The translations under genes and the position numbers were made by a program. From Nitrososphaerales archaeon TH5896 (GTDB taxonomy: Archaea; Thermoproteota; Nitrososphaeria; Nitrososphaerales; Nitrososphaeraceae), in NCBI GenBank assembly GCA_014523625.1, contig JAATVP010000151.1, positions 1 through 10,668 of the forward strand: a stretch of DNA of 10,668 nt, written 5' to 3'. Positions 1 through 5,743 of this stretch are shown piece by piece. How positions within the stretch are numbered: the stretch's first letter is position 1; each line of letters begins with the position of its first letter. Under the pieces are notes generated by a model. That model was not told the origin of the DNA. It ran no database searches and saw nothing but the letters and a program-made list of their open reading frames with translations.

Positions 1-820
1 CGAATTTTGTAATCCCTTCATAAATGGACCATTTCTCCTGATCCAGAAGTTCGGCGAATACTCGCCATTTCCCATTGTCCCTCAACTTGATCCCCGAATT
101 TTCCACTATTGACTTGGCCCTCTGTAAGTTCCAAGTTAATCCGTCAATGTAGGGAAAACGAGTCAGCGCGATCGCTTCGTGAAGTGGCCTCCATTCACGT
201 CCTACCATCATAAGGTCGTCTGGTTGACTCCGCAACAGACCTTGAGACTCACTAGCCTTGGCAATTTCAGCGTTTATTCCCAGAAGTGACCTACCTTCTC
301 CGCGATCCTGTCTCTCACCCAGGGAAGAGAGCACAGCCAATACTGAAAGATCTGTATTTTTAGTGTCTAATGTTATCGACAGTAGATAACAGATTCCTGC
401 AGTGGTTATTTCTGACCAACCATTGAGCCCGTACCTATTTGCAGTCAGAATTCGTCGGCCATATTCTTCATTTGATTCGGGGGCTATCTCATTTGATAAA
501 TGCCGGATTAGCAACCATTTGTCTTGAAGGCTCTTGTCAAGCCTTTCGGCCGACTCATGTTCGAAGTCCAAGAGTAAACATAAATCATGTTCGTCGGAAA
601 TTGAGTTTCCTACGTGTAGACAATCTGTTAAATTAGTAGTGCTTCTCAACACACACTTGACGCTTAATCTTTGAAGAGTTTGAAAAATTATGCTACTTGC
701 CGCTATTCCATCAGGGGATGGACTCGATATAACAAGGAACTTACCCTCTTTTCTTACAAGGTCCCGTATACTATCTGAAATAGACTTGAGATCATCATCT
801 AGCCTATTTCGCGGGTTCAT
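1..820 (-). CDS. Archaeal RecJ/Cdc45-family protein with degenerate DHH motifs (3' end cut by window)
   Basis: An open minus-strand frame runs from ATG at 820 to the left edge without a stop (273 codons seen). The order of blocks matches archaeal RecJ-like (GAN/Cdc45) DHH phosphoesterases: a beta-strand plus motif I at residues 30-42 (VISSPSPDGIAAS), motif II around D85 (LLLDF), motif III at 104-108 (LIRHL), and a block at 138-182 with AGICYLL and LGERQDR. Active enzymes read roughly SHxDADG, LDLD, DHH and GDxQD. Here the motif I His and first Asp, the first Asp of DHH and its last His are replaced, and GD has become GE, so nuclease activity is doubtful. Family members associate with GINS and MCM at the replication fork, and inactive versions are known in Sulfolobus. 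It starts 15 nt after the rps15 stop, so the two are probably co-transcribed; this pairing is common in archaea. Family call fairly sure; loss of activity is inferred. Confidence 0.8.
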   Translation of the reverse strand, partial: MNPRNRLDDDLKSISDSIRDLVRKEGKFLVISSPSPDGIAASSIIFQTLQRLSVKCVLRSTTNLTDCLHVGNSISDEHDLCLLLDFEHESAERLDKSLQDKWLLIRHLSNEIAPESNEEYGRRILTANRYGLNGWSEITTAGICYLLSITLDTKNTDLSVLAVLSSLGERQDRGEGRSLLGINAEIAKASESQGLLRSQPDDLMMVGREWRPLHEAIALTRFPYIDGLTWNLQRAKSIVENSGIKLRDNGKWRVFAELLDQEKWSIYEGITKF

Positions 821-835
821 CGAGAAGTCGTGAGT

Positions 836-1288
836 CTATTGTGCCTGTGCTATAACCGCAGCATATTTCCAATTCTTGTCGATTCTATCCCTATTCTTGT
901 AATACCTTGATAGACGATGTATCTTCGATTCGATCAGCTCTAGAGAACGAACGTTCCTTCTATCGCTGTTGTGAGATCGAAGATGCCTTTGCAAGCCAAG
1001 GGCCTTTTTCACTAGTCTGTCTAGATCCTCTGGCATATCCTGCTTAACACCGTTCTCTCTCAAAACATCAGTTATGGTTTTTCCCAAAATTGGTTTCACA
1101 AGTGGTACCCCGTACTCGTCTCTAAGACTGATACCAATTTGAGAAGCGGTTAAGCCATCTTCATTGTACATTTTGACGATATTAGATGTAAGGTCTGAAT
1201 GACTAATGTTAACCCAAGTAGGCACACTCTTGGACGTGGGACGTGTTGAATGAGACTTGCCGCGAGTATGTGCATGCATTCGTGCCAT
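836..1288 (-). CDS. rps15: 30S ribosomal protein S15 (uS15), archaeal type
   Basis: A 150-residue protein beginning MARMHAHTRGKSHS, the typical archaeal/eukaryotic uS15 start with a basic N-terminal extension of about 60 residues absent from the bacterial protein. The C-terminal half carries the S15 RNA-binding signature (HLRSHNSDRRNVRSLELIE, then a basic helix with SRYYKNRDRIDKNWKY). uS15 binds 16S rRNA in the central domain and helps assemble the small-subunit platform. The frame is open upstream to 1333, but the start at 1288 is chosen because the conserved sequence begins there. The RecJ/Cdc45-family gene follows after 15 nt, suggesting an operon. It diverges from the membrane-protein gene at 1392, so the 103 bp between them must hold both promoters. 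No strong Shine-Dalgarno sequence precedes the ATG. Confidence 0.95.
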   Translation of the reverse strand: MARMHAHTRGKSHSTRPTSKSVPTWVNISHSDLTSNIVKMYNEDGLTASQIGISLRDEYGVPLVKPILGKTITDVLRENGVKQDMPEDLDRLVKKALGLQRHLRSHNSDRRNVRSLELIESKIHRLSRYYKNRDRIDKNWKYAAVIAQAQ

Positions 1289-1354
1289 TGATAGACAACG
1301 TTCTGAGGGTCGACATCTAAATGTTACGGACATTGAAGAAGTAACAGGTTTTAC

Positions 1355-1372
1355 AAAAAAGTTAAATAATCG
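1355..1372 (+). promoter_or_regulatory. TATA box for the 1392 membrane-protein gene
   Basis: An A-run followed by GTTAAATAAT (1361-1370) is centred about 26 bp before the ATG at 1392, the spacing expected if transcription begins at or next to the start codon (leaderless mRNA). The complement (ATTATTTAAC) could also serve the divergent rps15 gene, giving it a leader of roughly 50 nt. Confidence 0.5.
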
Positions 1373-1391
1373 AGATTCGAAAAATGAACAT

Positions 1392-1814
1392 ATGAATAAA
1401 GCCTACTTACTGGCTCTATCCACTATGGCATTACTCATGGCAACTGCATTTGTTTTGCCTGGTATTCAGACAGCGAATGCTCAGTACACAGGCGGCGGGG
1501 GCGAGGGAACGACATCGTCAAGTATTGAGGAACAATTGAAACTTGCTAGGGAGAAAACATCACTTGCTGAGCAACAAGGCGCATATGGCTCCGGAACTTC
1601 TATGGTTTCCGGTAACATTGACAGCACAATTCTATTTATCATAGCACTCGTAGTAATATTCGGAGCGGTGTCAGCTGCGTTCTTCATAAAGTCCAGAGGA
1701 GCAAGAAGGGCAGTCACTAAACAATCCTCACGGCAGAGTGAACCGGACTGGAAGTTGGAAGCTCAGAGATATAAAGAAGAACTTGATGCTATGAAAAGAA
1801 ATCAAAATAGATAG
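1392..1814 (+). CDS. Secreted or membrane-anchored small protein, function unknown
   Basis: A 140-residue protein with three visible parts. Residues 1-30 form a signal peptide (charged start, hydrophobic core LLALSTMALLMATAFVL, then QTANA with likely cleavage before or after Q31). A short low-complexity Gly/Ser/Thr stretch with a charged helix follows at 32-75. A transmembrane segment lies at about 78-99 (STILFIIALVVIFGAVSAAFFI), followed by a basic stretch (KSRGARR) and a charged C-terminal helix. This predicts a short outer domain, one membrane anchor and a cytoplasmic tail. ATG 1392 is chosen because the signal peptide starts there and a TATA box sits about 26 bp upstream; the frame is open to 1257, but that part overlaps rps15. 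I do not recognise a family. Such proteins are common in thaumarchaeal cell envelopes (inference). Confidence 0.8.
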   Translation: MNKAYLLALSTMALLMATAFVLPGIQTANAQYTGGGGEGTTSSSIEEQLKLAREKTSLAEQQGAYGSGTSMVSGNIDSTILFIIALVVIFGAVSAAFFIKSRGARRAVTKQSSRQSEPDWKLEAQRYKEELDAMKRNQNR

Positions 1815-1821
1815 GGTTACT

Positions 1822-1847
1822 GAAACAAAACCGTTTCCTTCTTTTTG
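1822..1847 (+). terminator. Probable terminator after the 1392-1814 gene
   Basis: GAAAC (1822-1826) and GTTTC (1833-1837) form a 5-bp stem with a 6-nt loop, followed by the T-rich run CTTCTTTTTG. It begins 8 nt after the stop codon. Archaeal termination relies mainly on the T-rich tract, so the stem may be incidental. Confidence 0.5.
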
Positions 1848-1970
1848 AATATTATTGATGTTCTAACACTTAAAGCTAGGGCTCTATTTGCTAGGAATGC
1901 GTATTTATGGTGTCGGAGCAAATCCAGTAAATTCGCTATACCTAGTGCAGATCCGAAGCTATGAACCAAA

Positions 1971-1985
1971 ATGTATATATCATAG
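1971..1985 (+). promoter_or_regulatory. TATA box for the 2010 gene
   Basis: ATGTATATATCATAG is centred about 32 bp before ATG 2010, predicting a transcript with at most a few leader bases. It lies in the 195-bp gap after the upstream terminator, so the 92-aa gene is probably its own transcription unit. Confidence 0.5.
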
Positions 1986-2009
1986 ATTTTATTTGGATTA
2001 TATCGTAAT

Positions 2010-2288
2010 ATGAGCGCCATTCTAAGCCTTGTGGGAATGTTCAGCACCGGATTGGAGAGTCTTCTGAAGCAGGTAGGACCAGCATACGACCCATTGTTCT
2101 TTGATGTAATGGTATACATATTTGGGACTATGCTTTTCGCAGTTTTCCTCCTGAGTGTAATTGCATTTTGGCTCAGACGAAAGGGACTTGGAGGAGGTTC
2201 AGCTAAAGAAAAATGGACTCAAGAATTAGAGACTTACTTCGAGCGTGAGCAGATAGGTCTTATTCCAGACGAAAAGCACCACTGGTAA
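2010..2288 (+). CDS. Small single-pass membrane protein, function unknown
   Basis: A 92-residue protein. Residues 1-30 form a mildly amphipathic N-terminus (MSAILSLVGMFSTGLESLLK), residues 32-55 a strong transmembrane helix (DVMVYIFGTMLFAVFLLSVIAF), followed by the positive stop-transfer run WLRRKG and a Gly-rich hinge. Residues 65-92 form a charged tail ending in IPDEKHHW, whose terminal His-His-Trp could bind metal, though this is speculation. Positive-inside charge puts the C-terminus in the cytoplasm. The start is supported by a TATA box at the correct distance, and a T-rich terminator follows the stop. No signal peptide cleavage site is seen and I recognise no family. It lies in the same direction as the 1392 gene but has its own promoter. 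Confidence 0.75.
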   Translation: MSAILSLVGMFSTGLESLLKQVGPAYDPLFFDVMVYIFGTMLFAVFLLSVIAFWLRRKGLGGGSAKEKWTQELETYFEREQIGLIPDEKHHW

Positions 2289-2293
2289 CGTGA

Positions 2294-2437
2294 CTACTCA
2301 AAAATTTCTTTTATTTGTTTTTCTAAGTTCTGAAAGGTATCAGTTTGTTTGTTCATGTCATGATATAATTGATACGCAGCAACAGCGGTTGAGGATAATG
2401 TCGGCGGAATAGAATCCGGGAACCCAAGCAGTATCAA
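2294..2437 (-). CDS. Possible 47-aa protein overlapping the radical SAM gene end
   Basis: A frame starting with TTG at 2437, whose last two bases are shared with the TGA stop of the radical SAM gene (TTGA overlap, the arrangement used for translational coupling). It runs 47 residues to TAG at 2294: a hydrophobic start (ILLGFPDSIPP), a helix with STAVAAYQLYHDMNKQ, and a charged tail (LEKQIKEIFE). An ATG start inside would leave only 20 residues. The composition is protein-like, but the 3' part overlaps an oligo-T terminator of the convergent gene, which would produce Lys codons by chance. No family recognised; treat as tentative. Confidence 0.35.
   Translation of the reverse strand: MILLGFPDSIPPTLSSTAVAAYQLYHDMNKQTDTFQNLEKQIKEIFE
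2304..2324 (+). terminator. T-rich terminator after the 2010-2288 gene
   Basis: The plus strand reads ATTTCTTTTATTTGTTTTTC starting about 16 nt after the stop codon, a typical archaeal oligo-T termination tract. It also lies within the possible minus-strand ORF at 2294-2437, whose Lys-rich end is partly explained by this tract. Confidence 0.55.
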
Positions 2438-3324
2438 AATCTTCGAACAATCTTTGGTCGTAACATTTCAGGATGACTTTTCAATTCATGAATCTGTCGT
2501 TGAAGCTTTAATTTTTCAGATGGTAAAGTCCCGCCAATACTGTATACATTCGAAGCATGGTTTGCTCTAAAGATTACTTCTCTAGTAGGGTTGAAAAGCA
2601 CGATTAACCTTTCCAGTTCTTGCAAGATCTCCAAATCAGTTAACCAAGAAAATGGCTCTCTATATTTGGACATGAACTCACCACGAACAGATTCGTCCAA
2701 CTGGAGGTTGAGAGCAGCAAGATAGTGCGGACTAATTTGGCTCACAACCTTGGCGGTATCAGATATGTGTGCATCAGTATATGTTCTGCCGCCTATGCCG
2801 AGAATGACCATGCAAGAGAGTGTGAATTCGTGATCTATTGCTTTCTTGCAACTCTCAATAATCATTGATGAAGATGCGCCTTTTGTGACCTTTTGCAGTA
2901 CAACATCATTACCGCTCTCAATCCCAACATATAGCATACCTAGTCCTCGATCTCGCAATCGTTCAAGTTCTGGATCCTTTTTCTGAATCAGATTCCTTGG
3001 CATGGCATAACATGAAATCCGCTTAAGACTTTTAAATTTTAGATTCAAATAGTCTAATATTTCCACAAGCCTTTCGGTCTTGACATTTAATGCATCACCG
3101 TCGGCTAGAAATATCTTCTCGGTTTGAGGTTGGTATTTAGAAATTAAATCTATTTCGAACTTGATCTCCTCTAATGACCTCTCCTGATAGGATTTTGTTC
3201 GATACATACTACAGAATGAGCAGTGATTAAATGAGCATCCCAACGTGACCTGTAAAATAGTTGAGTTGGCCTCTGAGGGAGGTCTGTAAAGGGGATAATC
3301 GTATACTAATTCTTCCAAAGACAT
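2434..3324 (-). CDS. Radical SAM protein (COG1032-like, no B12 domain)
   Basis: A 296-residue protein with an Elp3/MiaB-type radical SAM core. The cluster-binding motif at residues 30-38 is CSFNHCSFC, that is C-X4-C-X2-C instead of the usual C-X3-C-X2-C; the codons confirm the spacing. Then come FLADGDALN (73-81), in the position of the SAM-binding GE region, and the strand YVGIESGNDVVLQKVTKG, typical of these families. A further ILGIGG motif follows, with a C-terminal helical region. Such enzymes cleave S-adenosylmethionine on a [4Fe-4S] cluster to make a 5'-deoxyadenosyl radical; the substrate here cannot be deduced. There is no N-terminal cobalamin domain, TRAM domain or obvious second cluster. 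ATG 3324 is supported by a TATA box about 29 bp upstream. A possible small gene overlaps its stop. Confidence 0.8.
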   Translation of the reverse strand: MSLEELVYDYPLYRPPSEANSTILQVTLGCSFNHCSFCSMYRTKSYQERSLEEIKFEIDLISKYQPQTEKIFLADGDALNVKTERLVEILDYLNLKFKSLKRISCYAMPRNLIQKKDPELERLRDRGLGMLYVGIESGNDVVLQKVTKGASSSMIIESCKKAIDHEFTLSCMVILGIGGRTYTDAHISDTAKVVSQISPHYLAALNLQLDESVRGEFMSKYREPFSWLTDLEILQELERLIVLFNPTREVIFRANHASNVYSIGGTLPSEKLKLQRQIHELKSHPEMLRPKIVRRF

Positions 3325-3345
3325 TAAAGAAGTAATATTGCATCA

Positions 3346-3358
3346 ATAATGTATATGT
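3346..3358 (-). promoter_or_regulatory. TATA box for the radical SAM gene
   Basis: The minus strand reads ACATATACATTAT, centred about 28 bp before ATG 3324, so the mRNA probably has a very short leader or none. Confidence 0.45.
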
Positions 3359-3444
3359 TGTGGGTTCAAAAGGCTATATTTTTAGTACGTCCTGCTAATC
3401 TATTAGAGATTTCGAAACAACTGCAACTATTTCATATCGTCGTG

Positions 3445-3598
3445 ACAAGGTGACTACTTGTGCTACTTACGCTCCAAACGCATGGCCTAGAGCTACACAT
3501 GGTTTGGGGTCTGTTCGTCGCGAGGTCATCATAGCTTTTAGCTCTGCCTGGAGCAGCGATTATTCACTTCATCCCCTGCAAATATTAGTATGCTCCAG
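3445..3598. other. Gene-free structured region, possible ncRNA or regulatory DNA
   Basis: This is the core of the only gene-free gap above 300 bp (3325-3655). It holds three inverted repeats: ACAAG/CTTGT (3445-3461, 7-nt loop); CCAAAC-g-CATG with CATG-GTTTGG (3474-3507, 13-nt loop, one bulged G, extendable by wobble pairs to 3471-3510); and CTGGAGCA/TGCTCCAG (3548-3555 with 3591-3598). The loop of the second (AGAGCTA, 3489-3495) is complementary to TAGCTCT at 3539-3545, allowing a pseudoknot or kissing contact. No tRNA, SRP RNA or RNase P RNA signature was found. TATA-like elements face the region from both sides (3373-3382 on plus, 3599-3606 on minus). A transcribed structured RNA is an inference. 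Confidence 0.35.
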
Positions 3599-3606
3599 TT
3601 ATAAAT
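3593..3606 (-). promoter_or_regulatory. Orphan TATA box upstream of the structured gap
   Basis: The minus strand reads AATTTATAACTGGAG across this site, a near-consensus archaeal TATA box. It would place a start near 3578, reading through the structured region toward the radical SAM gene, which has its own closer TATA box. The core is nearly symmetric, so direction is uncertain. The 13-mer CTCCAGTTATAAA (plus, 3593-3605) recurs on the minus strand at 5706-5694 in another intergenic gap. Confidence 0.35.
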
Positions 3607-3655
3607 TTGTAAGAAAGATTTCAACGTAGATTCAGCTCAAAATAGTTCAGGAGAT

Positions 3656-4573
3656 TTATTGACGGTATGGGAGGTGTATTACTTTCAGATCATGTGCATC
3701 ATCAACGTTTTCATGAATGAGGCGGGCCTCCTCTAGCAATTGTTTATTCTGCCTGTATCTCGTACTGAAATGAGTTAACACGAGCTTCCTGGCGCCAGAC
3801 TGATTTGCCAACTTAGCAGCTTCAGCAGCAGTAGAATGAAAGTTTTCGATCGCCTTATGTCGAAGCTCTTCAGCATATGTTGACTCAAAGATGAGGAGAT
3901 CGCAATTCTCGAAAAATTTACTTAGTTTTTCGGTTGGTCTTGTATCACCTGATATTCCAATCTTCCTCCCCGGTCGGCATGGGCCTACCACATCAGATGA
4001 TCTTACCATACGGCCGTTGACTACAATATCCATACCTGATTGAAGCTGTTTGTATAATTTTCCTTCCGGTATTCCTAATTGAATTGCTCTTCTGATATCA
4101 AAAATACCAGGTCTCTCCAATTCCGTCAAACAGAATGAGTAGGCGGTTACATTATGATCTGCTTCGCAGCATGTGACTACATAATCGTCTTCGCGAGCCA
4201 AAAGTCCCTCACCCTCTATACTATGAAGATTTACATCAAATGAAAGCCCGAAGCCTATTAGTCTTGTACTATACTTTATGAATTCTGCAAGTCTTGGTTC
4301 ACCGTAGATATCAATAGGTAGGGTCCTGCCATTAAGAGATAGTGTTTGGAGTAACCCCAAGATACCCAGCGAGTGGTCAGCGTGCATGTGCGTGATAAAG
4401 ACTTTCATTTTGCTGTTCATCCGAAGACTTGATCTTACAAAATTTCTTTGCATGCCTTCCCCAGCATCGAAAAGCAGTATCTCATTTCCTCGAGCAATCG
4501 CTATAGAAGATAATCCGCGCTCGTCAGTCGGGGTGGCTGCTGACGTGCCCAAGAAAACGATTCTAAGATCCAT
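3656..4573 (-). CDS. rnz: Ribonuclease Z (tRNase Z, tRNA 3'-processing endonuclease)
   Basis: A 305-residue metallo-beta-lactamase protein of the short tRNase Z form. N-terminal FLGTSAATPTDERG matches the family start. The zinc motif THMHADH (61-67) supplies His62, His64, Asp66 and His67; other ligands are His140 (CEADHNVTAY), Asp210 (ISGDTRP) and His268 (LTHFSTRY), with His246 as the likely catalytic helper (NFHSTAAEAA). Residues about 152-195 form the flexible exosite region that grips the tRNA elbow. The enzyme cuts precursor tRNAs after the discriminator base so that CCA can be added. All ligands are present, so it should be active. ATG 4573 places the conserved MDLRIVFLGT at the N-terminus. 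The next upstream gene is 123 bp away and a TATA-like element lies in that gap, so it probably has its own promoter. Confidence 0.95.
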   Translation of the reverse strand: MDLRIVFLGTSAATPTDERGLSSIAIARGNEILLFDAGEGMQRNFVRSSLRMNSKMKVFITHMHADHSLGILGLLQTLSLNGRTLPIDIYGEPRLAEFIKYSTRLIGFGLSFDVNLHSIEGEGLLAREDDYVVTCCEADHNVTAYSFCLTELERPGIFDIRRAIQLGIPEGKLYKQLQSGMDIVVNGRMVRSSDVVGPCRPGRKIGISGDTRPTEKLSKFFENCDLLIFESTYAEELRHKAIENFHSTAAEAAKLANQSGARKLVLTHFSTRYRQNKQLLEEARLIHENVDDAHDLKVIHLPYRQ

Positions 4574-4597
4574 ACATGACTAGTGAGTTCTGGTCTA

Positions 4598-4621
4598 AGG
4601 TAAATCTACCTAATATAATAT
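4598..4621 (-). promoter_or_regulatory. Promoter of rnz with overlapping inverted repeat
   Basis: The minus strand reads ATATTATATTA (4621-4611), a TATA-like element about 42 bp before the rnz ATG, predicting a leader of about 15 nt. Immediately downstream is the inverted repeat AGGTA-N4-TACCT (4598-4611), which falls between TATA and start site, where a repressor would block initiation. The operator role is inferred. Confidence 0.35.
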
Positions 4622-4637
4622 TCGTAGTGTCCTAATC

Positions 4638-4681
4638 ATACCGCTTCTGCAATATTGGCATTCTTCACTGATTAGCGGTAT
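4638..4681. repeat. Inverted repeat in the 3' region of the racemase-like gene
   Basis: ATACCGCT (4638-4645) and AGCGGTAT (4674-4681) are a perfect 8-bp inverted repeat separated by 28 nt. TAATC (4633-4637) and GATTA (4670-4674) offer an alternative pairing. It lies 16 nt beyond the racemase-like stop codon, so it would form a hairpin in that mRNA's 3' end. No T-tract follows, so it is not a standard terminator. Confidence 0.45.
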
Positions 4682-4696
4682 CACATGTCGCTACTC

Positions 4697-5500
4697 TTAT
4701 AGAGCCAGAAAGATCTCCTTTACCGGCTCTCTGACTCCTAATTTTCTAACTATCCCTTCAAATCTAGCTTTGTTCGATGTTATTAGAATCTCAGTACGGC
4801 CAACTCCTTTCTTTTTGGCCATATGATTCACAGATAGGTATCTCCTCACATCGTTCGCGAGAAGTTTTACAGGGTCAATCAATCTGATCTTTGGAAGTAA
4901 GGAGACGAGATAATTTGAGACAAAGGGTAGGTGGGTGCTTGCCAAAACCATCACATCTATGTGTGAGTCAAGATCTTCACGATATTCTATTGCCTTAGAA
5001 ATTGCATCAAAGGTCTTTCGTTCATTGGTGATATAATCACCATTTTCAACCAAGCCAATAATTTGTGATGCATCAAATCTTGTTACAAGTATATTCTGAG
5101 GGACTTGGGACTTTATCAAATCTCCCAATTCTTTGCTCTTGATCGTGCCTGCGGTCGCCAATATTCCGATATGTTTTTTCTTTGTTAGCTTACAAGCGGT
5201 CTTGAGTGGAGGGATAATTCCCAGGACACCGATTTTGGATGAACGCTTGACTTCTTCAAGAATCTGAACTGAAGGAGTAATTGAAGCAATAACTACTAAT
5301 TTAGGCTTATAGCGCTCAAGATATCGTAGTATATCAAGGACTATAGTTAGAAGTTCTTGCCTTGTTTTGTTACCATATGGAAAGTGTTGTTCATCTGCAA
5401 GGTACAATAGGTTTTCAGTCGGTAAGTGCTTGCGCAATTGTTTTATTACTGATAAGGAACCTAGTCCCGAGTCAAAAACGGCGATCGGATTATCTAGCAA
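4697..5500 (-). CDS. murI: Glutamate/aspartate-racemase-fold protein lacking both catalytic cysteines
   Basis: A 267-residue protein with the full MurI layout: FDSGLGSLSV (9-18, Asp10 and Ser11 of the active site), PYGNKT (41-46), the first catalytic region VIASITPS (70-77), ATAGTIKS (115-122), the second catalytic region LASTHLPF (186-193) and LIDP (207-210). In racemases the two regions read ACNTAS and CTHYPL, with Cys as proton donors on each face of the substrate. Here both are Ser (Ser73, codon TCA; Ser188, codon AGC), and Asn74 is Ile. Glutamate racemization is therefore doubtful; it may bind an acidic amino acid or catalyse another reaction. The symbol reflects homology only. The start is TTG at 5500, directly preceded by an in-frame TAG, with GGTG (5513-5510) as Shine-Dalgarno; no later start keeps DSG. 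Archaea of this kind lack peptidoglycan, so a wall role is unlikely. Confidence 0.8.
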   Translation of the reverse strand: MLDNPIAVFDSGLGSLSVIKQLRKHLPTENLLYLADEQHFPYGNKTRQELLTIVLDILRYLERYKPKLVVIASITPSVQILEEVKRSSKIGVLGIIPPLKTACKLTKKKHIGILATAGTIKSKELGDLIKSQVPQNILVTRFDASQIIGLVENGDYITNERKTFDAISKAIEYREDLDSHIDVMVLASTHLPFVSNYLVSLLPKIRLIDPVKLLANDVRRYLSVNHMAKKKGVGRTEILITSNKARFEGIVRKLGVREPVKEIFLAL

Positions 5501-5537
5501 CTACAAAAACACCAGCAATGATTGGTAGCCAGGACAT
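5490..5537 (-). CDS. Possible 15-aa upstream ORF overlapping the racemase-like start
   Basis: ATG at 5537 opens a 15-codon frame (MSWLPIIAGVFVVAR) whose stop lies inside the racemase-like gene, overlapping its TTG start by 11 nt. The hydrophobic composition and position would suit a coupling or leader ORF, but a frame this short arises easily by chance. No family and no independent support. Confidence 0.2.
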   Translation of the reverse strand: MSWLPIIAGVFVVAR

Positions 5538-5572
5538 GATCTCTAAAAGAGTTCACAATTAGATAGTCGTGA

Positions 5573-5607
5573 CCAGGTGATCAGGATTCCAACACTTATC
5601 GACCTGG
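5573..5607. repeat. Inverted repeat CCAGGT/ACCTGG in the racemase-like leader
   Basis: CCAGGT (5573-5578) and ACCTGG (5602-5607) are perfect arms separated by 23 nt, in the 243-bp gap between subunit I and the racemase-like gene. If the leader starts near 5672 this would form a hairpin about 75-105 nt before the TTG start. Confidence 0.3.
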
Positions 5608-5693
5608 AGGCATGGTCCAATTCCATACATTAGTCCATCAATTGTTGGTAAAGAAGTACAGCTGAATGGTATCTCGTCAATTCTTCATCCATC

Positions 5694-5706
5694 TTTATAA
5701 CTGGAG
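5694..5706 (-). promoter_or_regulatory. TATA box in the gap upstream of the racemase-like gene
   Basis: The minus strand reads CTCCAGTTATAAA, with the TATA core 38-50 nt after the subunit I stop. A start near 5672 would give the racemase-like gene a leader of about 170 nt, unusually long beside the near-leaderless neighbours. The same 13-mer occurs at 3593-3605. Confidence 0.4.
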
Positions 5707-5743
5707 GCAGTTTGACCAACGATCTTAGCTGAATCAGATACTT

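Noticed and set aside
439..636. Plus-strand 65-codon ORF
   Set aside because: Lies entirely antisense to the RecJ/Cdc45-family frame, which shows family motifs; no promoter or recognisable product.
1817..2119. Minus-strand 100-codon ORF
   Set aside because: Overlaps the promoter and start of the 2010 membrane-protein gene on the other strand, and its end reads the poly-T terminator as Lys codons.
3355..3395. GGTTCAAAA resembling a tRNA T-loop
   Set aside because: Flanking bases GTGGG and GGCTA do not pair, and no acceptor or anticodon stem is present.
3525..3532. Box C-like ATGATGA on the minus strand, suggesting a C/D box sRNA
   Set aside because: No CUGA box D at a suitable distance and no paired C'/D' boxes.
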